This document shows, piece after piece, positions 27,725 through 37,377 of a stretch of DNA of 64,000 bases; position 1 is the first letter of the stretch, and every line of letters begins with the position of its first letter. Origin of the DNA: Candidatus Pseudolachnospira avium (GTDB taxonomy: Bacteria; Bacillota; Clostridia; Lachnospirales; Lachnospiraceae); contig CAJFTW010000147.1 of the NCBI GenBank assembly GCA_904420025.1, positions 1 through 64,000 of the forward strand, written 5' to 3'. The notes below the pieces were generated by a model. That model saw only the letters and a list, made by a program, of their open reading frames with translations, ran no database searches and was not told where the DNA came from. The position numbers were made by a program, and so were the translations under genes.

Positions 27725-28463
27725 GACCTACTGCCTCTCTGCGGGGGAGGTACTTCTCTTTGGGCTTCGTGGAGTGGCATTGGCCGCCGGCATTGCCTGG
27801 CTGTTTTACCGGTCCGCCTGGGCGCTGCTCCCTCTTTCCCCGCTGGTGGCCCTGTCCCTGATGGCAGGGCGGAACCAGCGCCGGGAGGAGCGGAGGCGGC
27901 AGCTGGCGGTACAGTTCCGGGAAGGGCTTACGGCCCTCTGCGCCGCCCTCTCTGCCGGGTATTCGGTGGAAAACGCCACGGCGGAGGCGGCCCGGGAGCT
28001 GCGCTCCATGTACGGGGAGGAGGGGCTGATGGTCCGGGAGATGGAGCTGCTGGGCCGGAAGATCCGCATGAACTGCCCGGTGGAAAAGGCCTTTGGGGAG
28101 CTGGCGGAGCGCAGCGGGCTGGAGGACATCCGGCAGCTGGCGGACGTGTTTGCCATTGCCAAGAGAAGCGGAGGGGACCTGGTGAAAATCCTGGGAAAAA
28201 CCGCAGGCACCCTCCGCACCCGCTCCCAGCTGCGGGAGGAAATTTTGACGCTGATGGCGGGCAAGCGGCTGGAGCAGCGGATTATGAGCGTCATGCCGGC
28301 GGCGGTGCTGCTGTATGTCAACCTGGGGAATCCCGGTTTTACCGATCCCTTGTACCAGGGGATCGGCGGGCGGTGTATCATGAGCGTTTGCCTGGTAGTG
28401 TACGGCCTGGCGGTGCGCTGGGGCAGCCGGATTGTAAACGGGGCCTTGCAGGAGGGGATCTGA
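27591..28463 (+). CDS. TadB-like type II secretion F protein (true start downstream, near 27.7 kb)
   Basis: QFREGLTALCAALSAGYSVENATAEAARELRSMYGEEG..LADVFAIAKRSGGDLVKIL. Confidence 0.8.
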   Translation: MWRCWGMKKGKFSAVRCLPWITGRAGWSGLGGSKTGESWKPPDYRTYCLSAGEVLLFGLRGVALAAGIAWLFYRSAWALLPLSPLVALSLMAGRNQRREERRRQLAVQFREGLTALCAALSAGYSVENATAEAARELRSMYGEEGLMVREMELLGRKIRMNCPVEKAFGELAERSGLEDIRQLADVFAIAKRSGGDLVKILGKTAGTLRTRSQLREEILTLMAGKRLEQRIMSVMPAAVLLYVNLGNPGFTDPLYQGIGGRCIMSVCLVVYGLAVRWGSRIVNGALQEGI

Positions 28464-28468
28464 GCGGA

Positions 28469-29815
28469 ATGGGAAGGAAAGCGGAGCAGTGGCTGGCGGA
28501 TGTGTACTATGGAATACGGCGGCGCCTGGGCAAGGAGGCGGTGCCGGAGGCCCGGAAGGCCCGGCTGCGGGCGGTGTATCCGGGGGAGCTTCCGGAGAAG
28601 AAGGCCCGGGAGCTGGATGGCAGACGGCTGCTGCAGGCGGTGCTGTGCCTGGGTGTCTTTGGCCTGCTGACGGCAGCGGCCCTGCTGGCCTCCGGGGACA
28701 ACCGGGTCACAGAACTGGCCCGGCCGGAGGAAGGGGCGGTGCGGACCTACCGGCTGGAGGCGGAGGGGGAGTGGGGCGTCCTGGAGCTGGAGGTGCCGGT
28801 GGAGGGGCGCCGGACCACACCGGAGGAGCGGGAGCAGTTGTTTGCCCAGGCAGAGGAGGAAGCCCGGCGGCAGGTGCTGGGGGAAAATACTTCTCTGGAT
28901 GCCGTGTGGGCACCGCTGGACTTTCAGGCCACGTCCTCCGTGCCGGGGATGATGGTCTGGTGGACACCCCAGGATCTGCAGCTGATCGGAGGGGATGGCA
29001 CCCTGCAGGCGGAGGAGATTCCGGCGGAGGGGATCCCTACGGTGCTGGTCCTGTCCCTGTACTGGGAGAGCGGCTCCGGGGAGGCGGAGCAGCGGCAGCG
29101 GGAGGTGCCGGTGCGCCTGGTGCCGGGGGAGCAGACCGGCGCGGAGGCGCTGGCAGCCCGGGCGGAGCAGCAGATCCGGGAGGCGGACCAGGAGGCGCGG
29201 GAGGAGGACACGTTTTCCCTGCCGGAGCAGGTGGACGGGAAGCCGGTGGTCTTCCGGATCGCCGGGGAAAGCCCGGTTTCCTGGGAGCTGCTGGCACTGG
29301 GGGTGCTGGCGGCGGCCTTCCTGTTCTTCCGGGAGGAGCAGCAGCTGAAGGAAGGGTTTCAGCGGCGGAACCGGCAGCTTCTCCTGGATTACGGGAGGCT
29401 GGTGGAAAACCTGTCCGTCCTCATGGGAGCGGGGCTGCCGGTGCGCCGGGCCTGGGAGCGGATTCTCCGGGACAACCGGAAGAAGGAAGGGAGGAGCTTG
29501 TATGAGGAGATGGCCCTGACGCTGCACGCCATGGAACAGGGCGTTCCAGAGGAGCAGGCCTACGGGGATTTTGGAAGGCGGTGCGGGCTCCCCCCGTATC
29601 TCCGGTTGGGGAGCCTCCTGGAGACCAATGGCCGCTCCGGCACCAAGGGGCTGGCGGCTCTCCTGGAGAGGGAGGCAGCGGATGCGTTTCAGGAGCGTCT
29701 GCAGATGGCCCGGCGCCAGGGGGAAGAGGTTTCCTCCCGGCTTTTATTCCCCATGATTGTGCTGTTTGGCCTGGTGCTGGCCTTGCTGATGATACCGGCA
29801 GTTCTGACCTTTTAA
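28469..29815 (+). CDS. TadC-like type II secretion F protein
   Basis: DYGRLVENLSVLMGAGLPVRRAWERILRDN..RLGSLLETNGRSGTKGLAALLEREAADAF. Confidence 0.75.
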   Translation: MGRKAEQWLADVYYGIRRRLGKEAVPEARKARLRAVYPGELPEKKARELDGRRLLQAVLCLGVFGLLTAAALLASGDNRVTELARPEEGAVRTYRLEAEGEWGVLELEVPVEGRRTTPEEREQLFAQAEEEARRQVLGENTSLDAVWAPLDFQATSSVPGMMVWWTPQDLQLIGGDGTLQAEEIPAEGIPTVLVLSLYWESGSGEAEQRQREVPVRLVPGEQTGAEALAARAEQQIREADQEAREEDTFSLPEQVDGKPVVFRIAGESPVSWELLALGVLAAAFLFFREEQQLKEGFQRRNRQLLLDYGRLVENLSVLMGAGLPVRRAWERILRDNRKKEGRSLYEEMALTLHAMEQGVPEEQAYGDFGRRCGLPPYLRLGSLLETNGRSGTKGLAALLEREAADAFQERLQMARRQGEEVSSRLLFPMIVLFGLVLALLMIPAVLTF

Positions 29816-29855
29816 CCCCGCCGGGCCGGCGGGGGAGCACAGAGGGGGTGAATCC

Positions 29856-30032
29856 ATGGAGTACACCTGGAAACAGTTTTGGCAGGAAGAAGAGGGCGTC
29901 GGCGTTGTGGAAATTTTGTTGGTCCTTGTGGTCCTGATCGCTCTTGTCCTGATCTTTAAGACCCAGCTGACAGCGCTGGTCAGCAACATCTTTACCAGCA
30001 TTTCACGGAAATCCCAGTCTATTTACCAGTAA
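29856..30032 (+). CDS. Flp1-type IVb pilin (58 aa; absent from ORF track)
   Basis: MEYTWKQFWQEEEGVGVVEILLVLVVLIALVLIFKTQLTALVSNIFTSISRKSQSIYQ. Confidence 0.85.
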   Translation: MEYTWKQFWQEEEGVGVVEILLVLVVLIALVLIFKTQLTALVSNIFTSISRKSQSIYQ

Positions 30033-30118
30033 ACCCGGATGGCGGGGGCGGCCGGCGGCAGCCGGCGTCCCCTGCCGTACGCCCCGCAGGGGGAGAGACA
30101 ACGCAGGAGGGGGGTACC

Positions 30119-31795
30119 ATGCGGAAGAGAAAGGCCATACAGAAGAGAAGGGCTGTACAGGAAAGAAGCGCTATGCGGTGGGACGGGCAAATTACAGTGT
30201 TTCTGTGTCTGATTCTGACGGTAATCTTTTCCCTGCTGGGGGCGTGCCTGGAATCCGCCCGGGGGGCAGGGCTGCGCTTCCGCATGCAGCTGGCGGCCAA
30301 CTCGGCCCTGCAGTCGGTGTTTGCGGAATTTGACCGGGCCCTCTGGGAGCAGTACCGGCTCCTGTTCTGCCCTGCCGGGGACCGGAGTGGAGCCCTCCTG
30401 GGGGAGCGGGTCCAGGCGTACGCCGGCCTCCAGGGGACGGAGGGGGGCCTGTGGGGCAGCGACTGGATGCGCCCGGAACCGGTCTCAGCCCAGGTCTCCG
30501 GGCTGGTGTTTGCCACCGACCAGTCCGGCGTGGTCTTTGAAAAGGCGGTGCTGGATTATATGGAAACCGGGGCAGTGGAGATTGTCTGGGAAAAGCTGCA
30601 GGAAACCCTGGAGGGGGACGGCAGCGAAGCCGCAGATCCCCTCCAGGAGGCCCGGGACAGCGCGGAAAAGGGGGAGTTTGACTTTCGGGAGGTGGAGGAG
30701 CAGTACCAGGAATGGGAGGGGCAGGCGGCGGAAGTCCTGGAGGAGAGCCAGGAGACGGGAGCGGATGGGGGGACTCCGGGGGAGGCTGCGGAGTCCCCTG
30801 CCGGGGAGGGCAGCCCGGCAGAGCCCTCCGGGGAGCAGGGGGATGCCGGAACATCCGGCGCCGGGGAAACGGCCCGGGAGAGCATCTTACCGGAGGGGAA
30901 CCTCATCGAAGGGGTGAAGGCCCTGTTCTCCCACGGTGTGCTGGCCCTGGTGCTGGAAAACCCCGGTGAGCTTTCCCAGGAAGCCCTGGGAGACGGCTTC
31001 CTTCCCTCCCGGATGTCCGGGGAGGAGAGGAGCAGGAGCGACCCGGCCAGCCCCCTCTCGGAGGAGGATGGCGTCCAAGGCATGGTGGATACCCTGCTGT
31101 TCCAGGAATACCTGCTGCGGTTCCTGGACTGCTATACCTCGGAAAACCCGGGGGAGGGCCTTCGGTACCAGCTGGAATATGTGGTGGCGGGAAAGGAAAA
31201 TGACCGGGAGAACCTGACCTCGGTGGTGCACCGGCTGCTGTGGGTCCGGGAAGCCATGAACCTGGCCTATCTGGCCACCGATTCCTCCAGCCGCTCCCTG
31301 GCCAGCTCGGCGGCGGCAGCCCTGGTGGGCTGGACCGGCCTGCCGTTTCTGGTGGCAGGGCTCAGCGCACTCATCCTGGCGGCCTGGAGCTACGGGGAGT
31401 CCCTGGTGGACGTCCGCTCCCTTCTGGCCGGGGAGTGTGTTCCGCTGCTGAAGGACGCGGAGAGCTGGCGGCTGAGCCTGAACGGCCTGGTCAGCCTGTC
31501 CGCCTCGGTGCGGACCGAGGAGCAGAAGGAGGAGGGGCTTTCCTACGAGGATTATCTGCGCCTGCTGCTTTTGACGGTGGGGCAGGAGGAGAAAAGCTAC
31601 CGGGCCATGGATGTGATCCAGCGGCAGATGGAGCAGACGGAGCCGGGCTTCCGTCTGGACCAGTGTGTATTTTCCTGCGAGGCCACCGTGCAGGGGGAGA
31701 GCGGCCTGCTGTTTACACCGCTGCTGTTTCTGCCCCGTACCCAATGGGGGAGCAGCGGATACGCGCTGGAAGCCCGGACACGGTATCAATATTAA
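30119..31795 (+). CDS. Tad-locus DUF5702-like membrane protein
   Basis: WDGQITVFLCLILTVIFSLLGACLESARGAGLRFRMQLAANSALQSVFAEFDRALWEQYRLLF. Confidence 0.7.
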   Translation: MRKRKAIQKRRAVQERSAMRWDGQITVFLCLILTVIFSLLGACLESARGAGLRFRMQLAANSALQSVFAEFDRALWEQYRLLFCPAGDRSGALLGERVQAYAGLQGTEGGLWGSDWMRPEPVSAQVSGLVFATDQSGVVFEKAVLDYMETGAVEIVWEKLQETLEGDGSEAADPLQEARDSAEKGEFDFREVEEQYQEWEGQAAEVLEESQETGADGGTPGEAAESPAGEGSPAEPSGEQGDAGTSGAGETARESILPEGNLIEGVKALFSHGVLALVLENPGELSQEALGDGFLPSRMSGEERSRSDPASPLSEEDGVQGMVDTLLFQEYLLRFLDCYTSENPGEGLRYQLEYVVAGKENDRENLTSVVHRLLWVREAMNLAYLATDSSSRSLASSAAAALVGWTGLPFLVAGLSALILAAWSYGESLVDVRSLLAGECVPLLKDAESWRLSLNGLVSLSASVRTEEQKEEGLSYEDYLRLLLLTVGQEEKSYRAMDVIQRQMEQTEPGFRLDQCVFSCEATVQGESGLLFTPLLFLPRTQWGSSGYALEARTRYQY

Positions 31796-31813
31796 GAAAG
31801 GAGGTGCCGCCAG

Positions 31814-32773
31814 ATGTCCTTCCTGCGGATAAATAGGAATACCACTGAGCTGTTTGGAAAGGAGCAAAGACAATCTCTCACATTATATTCCCCAAGACCC
31901 TTGACAAGAAAAATTCTCCCACAGGCCGCAGGGAGGATTTCTGACGGCATCGCCCTTCCCGCCAGCCTGACGGTGGAGGCGGCCCTGGCCCTGACGCTGT
32001 TCCTGCTGGCGGTGTCCTGCTTTTGGGGGCTGTTTCCGGCCATGCAGCTGAGCCTGGAGCTGCAGGCGGCGCTGGAGCAGACGACAGAGGAGATGGCGGC
32101 AGCCGCCTACGGGGTGGGTAAACTTTCCGGAACAGGGGAGAGCGGGGAGGATGCGGGAGAGCTGCTGCAGCTGGCCGCCGGAGGCGTTTCCCTGGCCTAC
32201 GCCCACCAGCGGGTGATTCAGCTGGTGGGGGCGGAGCGGCTGGCAGAATCCTGTGTGGTGGGAGGCAGCGGCGGCCTTTCCTTCCTGGGCTCCACCGTGC
32301 TGGAGGAGGACCGGGTGGACCTGCGGGTTTCCTACCGGGTACAGCTGCCTTTCCCCCTGGGAGGCGTGGGTTCCCTGCCGGTGAGCCAGCGCAGCTGCCG
32401 CCGGGCCTGGACCGGCAGGCTTTCGGCGGAGGAAGGCTCTGGGGAGGCGGAGGCCGGCGCGCAGCTGGTCTATGTGGCAGAGTATGGGGAAGTGTACCAC
32501 ACCACGCTGGACTGCACGTACCTGCGGCTTTCGGTGACAGAGGTCTCCCGCGGCGGCGTGGAATCCCGCCGGAACCAGTGGGGGGAACGGTATACCGCCT
32601 GCCAGCGGTGCGCCAAGTATGCGGAGGATACACCGGTGGTCTGGATTACCGGGCAGGGGCGGCGGTACCACGCCGACCGGGACTGCGGCGGCCTGGCACG
32701 GAATGTGGATACGGTGATGGTGGGGGAGACGGCGCTCCCTCCCTGCAGCCGGTGCGGAGGAGGCGGCGGATGA
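31814..32773 (+). CDS. TadE/G-like pseudopilin with two His/Cys putative metal-binding modules
   Basis: PASLTVEAALALTLFLLAVSCFWGLF; YHTTLDCTYL..YTACQRC and YHADRDCGGL..LPPCSRC. Confidence 0.65.
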   Translation: MSFLRINRNTTELFGKEQRQSLTLYSPRPLTRKILPQAAGRISDGIALPASLTVEAALALTLFLLAVSCFWGLFPAMQLSLELQAALEQTTEEMAAAAYGVGKLSGTGESGEDAGELLQLAAGGVSLAYAHQRVIQLVGAERLAESCVVGGSGGLSFLGSTVLEEDRVDLRVSYRVQLPFPLGGVGSLPVSQRSCRRAWTGRLSAEEGSGEAEAGAQLVYVAEYGEVYHTTLDCTYLRLSVTEVSRGGVESRRNQWGERYTACQRCAKYAEDTPVVWITGQGRRYHADRDCGGLARNVDTVMVGETALPPCSRCGGGGG

Positions 32774-33195
32774 AGGAGGGATTGGTATGGATTCTATTGG
32801 GAATTTTTGCCTGGCAGGATCTGCGGGAGCGGCAGCTGCCGCTGGTTTGGCTGGGGGCGGCCCTGGCGGCGGGGGTGGGATACCGGCTGGCCGGGGGCTG
32901 GGAGCAGGTGCTGGCCCTGCCGGGCTGCCTCCTGCCGGGGGCCGGTGTGCTGGGGCTCAGCCGGATCACCCGGGGAGCCATTGGCAGCGGGGACGGCGGG
33001 GTACTGTTGGCGGCCGGCTGCTTTCTGGGCGGCTGGGAAGCCTTTCAGCTTTTCTGGGGCGGGCTGGTGCTGGCCTCCCTGGGGGCCGCCGTATGTTTTC
33101 TTCAGGGGAACGCCAGGGGGAAACGGCTTCCCTTTGTCCCGTTCCTCTGGGCTGCCTGGTCCCTGGGCATGCTGGCCCGGCTGGCAGGGCTCTGA
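32770..33195 (+). CDS. Second A24-type prepilin peptidase-like protein
   Basis: FAWQDLRERQLPLVWL..GLSRITRGAIGSGDGGVLLAAG; ATGA overlap with preceding gene. Confidence 0.75.
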   Translation: MKEGLVWILLGIFAWQDLRERQLPLVWLGAALAAGVGYRLAGGWEQVLALPGCLLPGAGVLGLSRITRGAIGSGDGGVLLAAGCFLGGWEAFQLFWGGLVLASLGAAVCFLQGNARGKRLPFVPFLWAAWSLGMLARLAGL

Positions 33196-33578
33196 AGTGC
33201 CCGGGAAGCTTTACGGTGGAGGCGGCTTTGGTTATGCCGCTGGTGCTGGGAGCGGTGTTTTTTGTGATTCTGTATACCTTCTGGCTCCACGACCGGGTGA
33301 CGGCAGAGGCACTGGTGCGGGAGGAGGTGGAGCAGGTCCGGACCCTGCCCGGGGAGGAGGCGGAGCAGCGGTTGGCCGAAGGGGCGCGGCAGCAGCTGCT
33401 GTGGGTCCCGGTGCAGGCAGCCTCCCTCCGGCAGGAGGGGGAGACGGTGCAGGGAAGCCTCCAAAGCCGGGAGGCAGCGGTGGGCTTTGGCTTCCGTGCC
33501 GCGTTCCAGGTGGAGGCCAGCCGGAAAAACCTGGATCCCCCGGCCCTGCTGCGCCTGTGCTGCCTGCTGCTGGAGTAG
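33190..33578 (+). CDS. TadE-like pseudopilin (start uncertain)
   Basis: CPGSFTVEAALVMPLVLGAVFFVILYTFWLHDRVTAEALVREE. Confidence 0.65.
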
Positions 33579-33622
33579 GGATGCCCTGAAAAACATGGCA
33601 GAATGAAGGAAAGGAGGAGCCC

Positions 33623-34957
33623 ATGGAAGTCCGTTACCGCAGGGAGTTGAGCGAGACATTTTTGATTCTGGAGGGGGACGGGCAGCCGGACGTCTATACC
33701 GCCCGGATCTTAAAGGAAAACCGGCTGGACGGGGTGGCGGTCAGCCAGATCCACTGGGCGGAAGGGCGGCCGGAATACTGGTTTGCGGTTTCCGGATGCC
33801 AGACCCTCCGGCGCCTGTGGGAGAGCCGCCAGCTGCAGGCCGGGGAGGTGCGGGAGCTGCTGCTGGGCCTGCACCGGGGGCTGGAGCAGCTGGAGGATTA
33901 CCTTCTGGATCTGGACCGGGTGCTGCTGGAGCCGGACCTCCTCTTTGTGCCGGAGGAGGGGACCGGCCAGGTGCGGCTGTGCTGCCATCCCGGCTGGACC
34001 GGCAATTTCTTTGACGGGGTGCGCTCCCTGGTCCAGTATTTCCTGAACAAAATGGACCACGGGGATAGCGCCAGCGTGGAGATGACCTACCGGCTGTTCC
34101 AGGTGGTGGGAAAAGAGTTTTTCTGCTTTGATGATCTGCTGGAGGCACTGGACCTGCCGGAGGGGCAGGAGGAGAAGGCGCCGGAGGAAGGGGAGCCTTG
34201 GGAGCCGGGGGAGGATTTTGCGCCGGAGGGGCTGGCGGAGGAGGGGGAGGAAGGCCATTTTTTCCCGGATCAGTCCAGCCGGAAGGCCCGCAGGCTTGCG
34301 AGGAAAGATGGGAAGCTCCGCAGATTTGAGCAGAACCACGCGGAACGGAAACATGCAGGCAGGAAACTTGCGGGAAAAGCATCGGTGCCCTGGGCTGGGT
34401 TCCTGGCGATTCCGGCGGTGGCGGCAGTGTTCCTGCTTCTCCGGTATCTGAACCTGTGGCAGCCGCCGGACCAGCTGGCGGCGGTGGGGCTGCTTCTCCT
34501 TTCCGTTGCGTTGGCCGGCCTGGCAGGGATCTGGCTGCGCCGCCGTCCGCTGCGCGGCAGGAAAGCCGGCACAAAGGAGCCGGAAAAAGAGATCCCGGCG
34601 GAGCTGTGGGAGGGAAAGGACCGGGTGACGGATTTCCTGCCGGGAGCGTTTTCGGAGACCGCCGGAGAGCGGTGCCTGGTCAGCCAGAACTCCCTCCGCC
34701 ATGATACCATCCGCATCCGGCAGCTGCCGTTTATCCTGGGCAAAATGGAGGATGTCTGTGACTACCCACTGCGGTATCCGGTGATCAGCCGGATTCACGC
34801 CCGGCTGGAGCAGCAGGATGGGCAGATCTACCTGGTGGACTGCAATTCCACCAACGGCACCTATCTCAACGGGGTACGCCTGGAGCCCAACCGCCGTTAC
34901 CCGGTGCAGGCGGGGGATGAGATCATGCTGGCGGATCTGAAGTATCTGTTCCAGTGA
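33623..34957 (+). CDS. DUF6382-like protein with TM region and C-terminal FHA domain
   Basis: FILGKMEDVCDYPLRYPVISRIHARLEQQDGQIYLVDCNSTNGTYLNGVRL. Confidence 0.85.
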   Translation: MEVRYRRELSETFLILEGDGQPDVYTARILKENRLDGVAVSQIHWAEGRPEYWFAVSGCQTLRRLWESRQLQAGEVRELLLGLHRGLEQLEDYLLDLDRVLLEPDLLFVPEEGTGQVRLCCHPGWTGNFFDGVRSLVQYFLNKMDHGDSASVEMTYRLFQVVGKEFFCFDDLLEALDLPEGQEEKAPEEGEPWEPGEDFAPEGLAEEGEEGHFFPDQSSRKARRLARKDGKLRRFEQNHAERKHAGRKLAGKASVPWAGFLAIPAVAAVFLLLRYLNLWQPPDQLAAVGLLLLSVALAGLAGIWLRRRPLRGRKAGTKEPEKEIPAELWEGKDRVTDFLPGAFSETAGERCLVSQNSLRHDTIRIRQLPFILGKMEDVCDYPLRYPVISRIHARLEQQDGQIYLVDCNSTNGTYLNGVRLEPNRRYPVQAGDEIMLADLKYLFQ

Positions 34958-35042
34958 GGTATCTCCGGCCGGAATCCCCGTATCTCCGGCCGGCATTCCG
35001 CATTTCCCGGCTGGCATATCACATCTCCCGGCCGGTGTTTTC

Positions 35043-35071
35043 TTGACAATCCACACCGGGAATGCTACGAT
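35043..35071 (+). promoter_or_regulatory. Promoter TTGACA-N17-TACGAT upstream of rhomboid
   Basis: -35 35043-35048; -10 35066-35071. Confidence 0.6.
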
Positions 35072-35134
35072 AACCGGAGACCCTTGTAGACGGGATGTCC
35101 GGCCGCACCGCCGGCCGGGGAAAGGAAGGCAAGC

Positions 35135-35755
35135 TTGGGTATCCGCTACTATTGGAGAAATTATCCGGTGATCACCATTCTGCTGGTGGCTTTGAATGCG
35201 ATCTTTTTTGTGGGGCCGGACCTGCTGGAGATCCCTTCGGACCTGACAACTGTGCTGTACGGCGGCGGATTGACGCTGGCGGACGTGGAGAACGGGGAGG
35301 TATACCGGTTCCTGACTTCGGCCTTTCTGCACTTTGACATCAATCACCTGATGGGAAACATGCTGATGCTGGTGATTATGGGATACCGTCTGGAGCGGAT
35401 CCTGGGGCATATCCCCTATCTGATCCTCTATCTGGCCAGCGGCGTGGGAGCCAATGTGGTCACCTTCGTCTCCTATTACATGGGAGGCGATTACCGGGTG
35501 ATCGCCGCCGGTGCCTCCGGCGCCATCTTTGGTGTCTGCGGCGGCATGTACGCGGTGGCGCTGATCGGCCGCCAGGCAGAGGGGATCACCGCCGGCCAGA
35601 TGATGGCGGTGATCCTGATCACGCTGCTGTCCGGCTATATGTCCCTGGAAGTGAACAACATGGCCCATCTTTCCGGACTGATTTTCGGCTTCCTTCTGGG
35701 GCTGGCGTTCTATCTGGTAAAACGGATGAGAAGGCCCCGGAATCCCTGGGTGTAA
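35135..35755 (+). CDS. Rhomboid-family intramembrane serine protease
   Basis: FLHFDINHLMGNMLML..AAGASGAIFGVCGGMYAVAL..NNMAHLSGLIFGFLLG. Confidence 0.93.
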   Translation: MGIRYYWRNYPVITILLVALNAIFFVGPDLLEIPSDLTTVLYGGGLTLADVENGEVYRFLTSAFLHFDINHLMGNMLMLVIMGYRLERILGHIPYLILYLASGVGANVVTFVSYYMGGDYRVIAAGASGAIFGVCGGMYAVALIGRQAEGITAGQMMAVILITLLSGYMSLEVNNMAHLSGLIFGFLLGLAFYLVKRMRRPRNPWV

Positions 35756-35855
35756 AGGGCGTGTAAAAAGTCGGAAAAAGAAGTGCAAAATCGGGAAGTT
35801 CGGGTTGCGGAACCCCCGGTTTTGCGGTATGATAGGTGCGAAACATGGAAGCTAT

Positions 35856-36002
35856 GAAACACCCTCCGGGTGTAACGGGATGCCGTGAGAAGCACGGCAA
35901 CTATGAAACACCCTCCGGGTGTAACGGGATGCCGTGAGAAGCACGGCAACTATGAAACACCCTCCGGGTGTAACAGGATGCCGTGAGAGACACGGCAACT
36001 AT
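35856..36002 (+). repeat. 49-bp tandem repeat (3 units) in 5' leader of transaldolase gene
   Basis: Starts at 35856, 35905, 35954; hairpins ACACCC-tcc-GGGTGT and TGCCGTG-N5-CACGGCA. Confidence 0.93.
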
Positions 36003-36018
36003 GAAAGGAGAACCAACG

Positions 36019-36672
36019 ATGGAACTGTTTATTGATACCGCTAATATTGAGGAAATCCGGAAAGCCAACGATATGGGTGTGATCAGCGGCGTCACCACCA
36101 ACCCGTCTCTGATTGCCAAGGAAGGCCGGGATTTCAAGCAGGTCATCCAGGAGATTGCCGGTATTGTGGACGGCCCCATCAGCGGAGAGGTGAAGGCCAC
36201 CACGGTGGATGCCCAGGGTATGATCGAGGAGGGCCGGGAGATTGCGGCCATTCATCCCAATATGGTAGTCAAGATCCCTATGACGGTGGAGGGCCTGAAG
36301 GCCTGCAAGGCACTGACCAAGGAAGGGATCAAGACCAATGTGACCCTGGTATTTACCGCCAACCAGGCGCTGCTGGCGGCCAGGGCCGGTGCTACGTATG
36401 TATCCCCGTTTTTGGGGCGGCTGGACGACATTTCCATGCCGGGGATTGACCTGATCCGCACCATTGCGGAGATGTTTGCGGTGCAGGGCATCACCACCAA
36501 GATTATTGCCGCCAGCATCCGGAATCCCATTCATGTGACGGACAGCGCACTTGCCGGAGCGGACATCGCAACGGTTCCTTATAAAGTGATTGAGCAGATG
36601 ACCAAGCATCCGCTGACGGACCAGGGCATTGCCAAGTTCCAGGCGGATTACAAGGCTGTATTCGGCGAGTGA
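36019..36672 (+). CDS. Transaldolase / fructose-6-phosphate aldolase family
   Basis: [69 protein letters not shown]. Confidence 0.95.
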   Translation: MELFIDTANIEEIRKANDMGVISGVTTNPSLIAKEGRDFKQVIQEIAGIVDGPISGEVKATTVDAQGMIEEGREIAAIHPNMVVKIPMTVEGLKACKALTKEGIKTNVTLVFTANQALLAARAGATYVSPFLGRLDDISMPGIDLIRTIAEMFAVQGITTKIIAASIRNPIHVTDSALAGADIATVPYKVIEQMTKHPLTDQGIAKFQADYKAVFGE

Positions 36673-36702
36673 GGAAAAGACACAAAGAAGGGGTAAGCGA
36701 AA

Positions 36703-37233
36703 ATGAAAAAGATTTGGATGTTGGCACTGGCACTCCTGGCCTGCGGCATGATGGCCATGGGCTGCTCCTCCAATGAGGAGACCACCGCGGAGGAGACCAC
36801 GGCGGAGGAAACCACCGAGGCGACCACGGAGGAGGAGACCACGGAGGAGGAAACCACCGAAGCGCCCACCACGGAAGAGGCTACGGAGGCGGAGACTACC
36901 GAGGCGGCTGCGAGTAGCGCTGCTGCCGGCGAGGCCTCTGCGTATCTGGCCTGGGGCGCAGAAGAGTGGAAGGCGGCTTCCGATGAGGAAAAGCTGGCCG
37001 CTGCGGAAGAGGTTCTGGTACAGGTTGGAAACGCCATGATGGAAGGCTTTGGAGAGATGATGGAACTGGCTCAGACCGATCCGGATGCTAAGGCAGAGCT
37101 GGATGCTCAGATCGCCGATATGGTTACGCAGATTGACAGCTTCTTCGCCACGGATATGGGCCTGACCCTGCAGGATCTGGTGGACGCTTCCATTTCTATG
37201 GTAGGCACGGAGGATACCACGGCTGCAGAATAA
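36703..37233 (+). CDS. Lipoprotein with low-complexity E/T-rich linker
   Basis: MKKIWMLALALLACGMMAMGCSSNEETTAEETTAEETTEATTEEETTEEETTEAPTT. Confidence 0.65.
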   Translation: MKKIWMLALALLACGMMAMGCSSNEETTAEETTAEETTEATTEEETTEEETTEAPTTEEATEAETTEAAASSAAAGEASAYLAWGAEEWKAASDEEKLAAAEEVLVQVGNAMMEGFGEMMELAQTDPDAKAELDAQIADMVTQIDSFFATDMGLTLQDLVDASISMVGTEDTTAAE

Positions 37234-37265
37234 CAAAAAAGCGAAAAAGGGACCGTTTTCAAAAA

Positions 37266-37304
37266 GGGGACCGGAAGCCAAGGAGCTTCCGGTCCCTGTT
37301 TTTG
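37266..37304. terminator. Intrinsic terminator between convergent genes
   Basis: GGGACCGGAAGCCAAGGAGCTTCCGGTCCCTGTTTTTG. Confidence 0.75.
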
Positions 37305-37377
37305 CGGTGCGCATCGCGTAATCGGATAGAGGGAGGAACTTTCCCTATCCGATCGATAAGCCCGGCAAGCGCACGTT

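Noticed and set aside
33710-35788. 692-aa minus-strand ORF
   Set aside because: Antisense shadow of FHA and rhomboid genes in GC-rich DNA
35983-36018. Upstream ATG ([12 protein letters not shown]) as transaldolase start
   Set aside because: Lies inside the repeat; ATG at 36019 has a proper SD and matches the family N-terminus
36780-36930. E/T codon repeats in the lipoprotein as a functional tandem array
   Set aside because: Ordinary low-complexity linker as in several surface proteins in this window (19785-19960, 51770-52140, 54400-54560)
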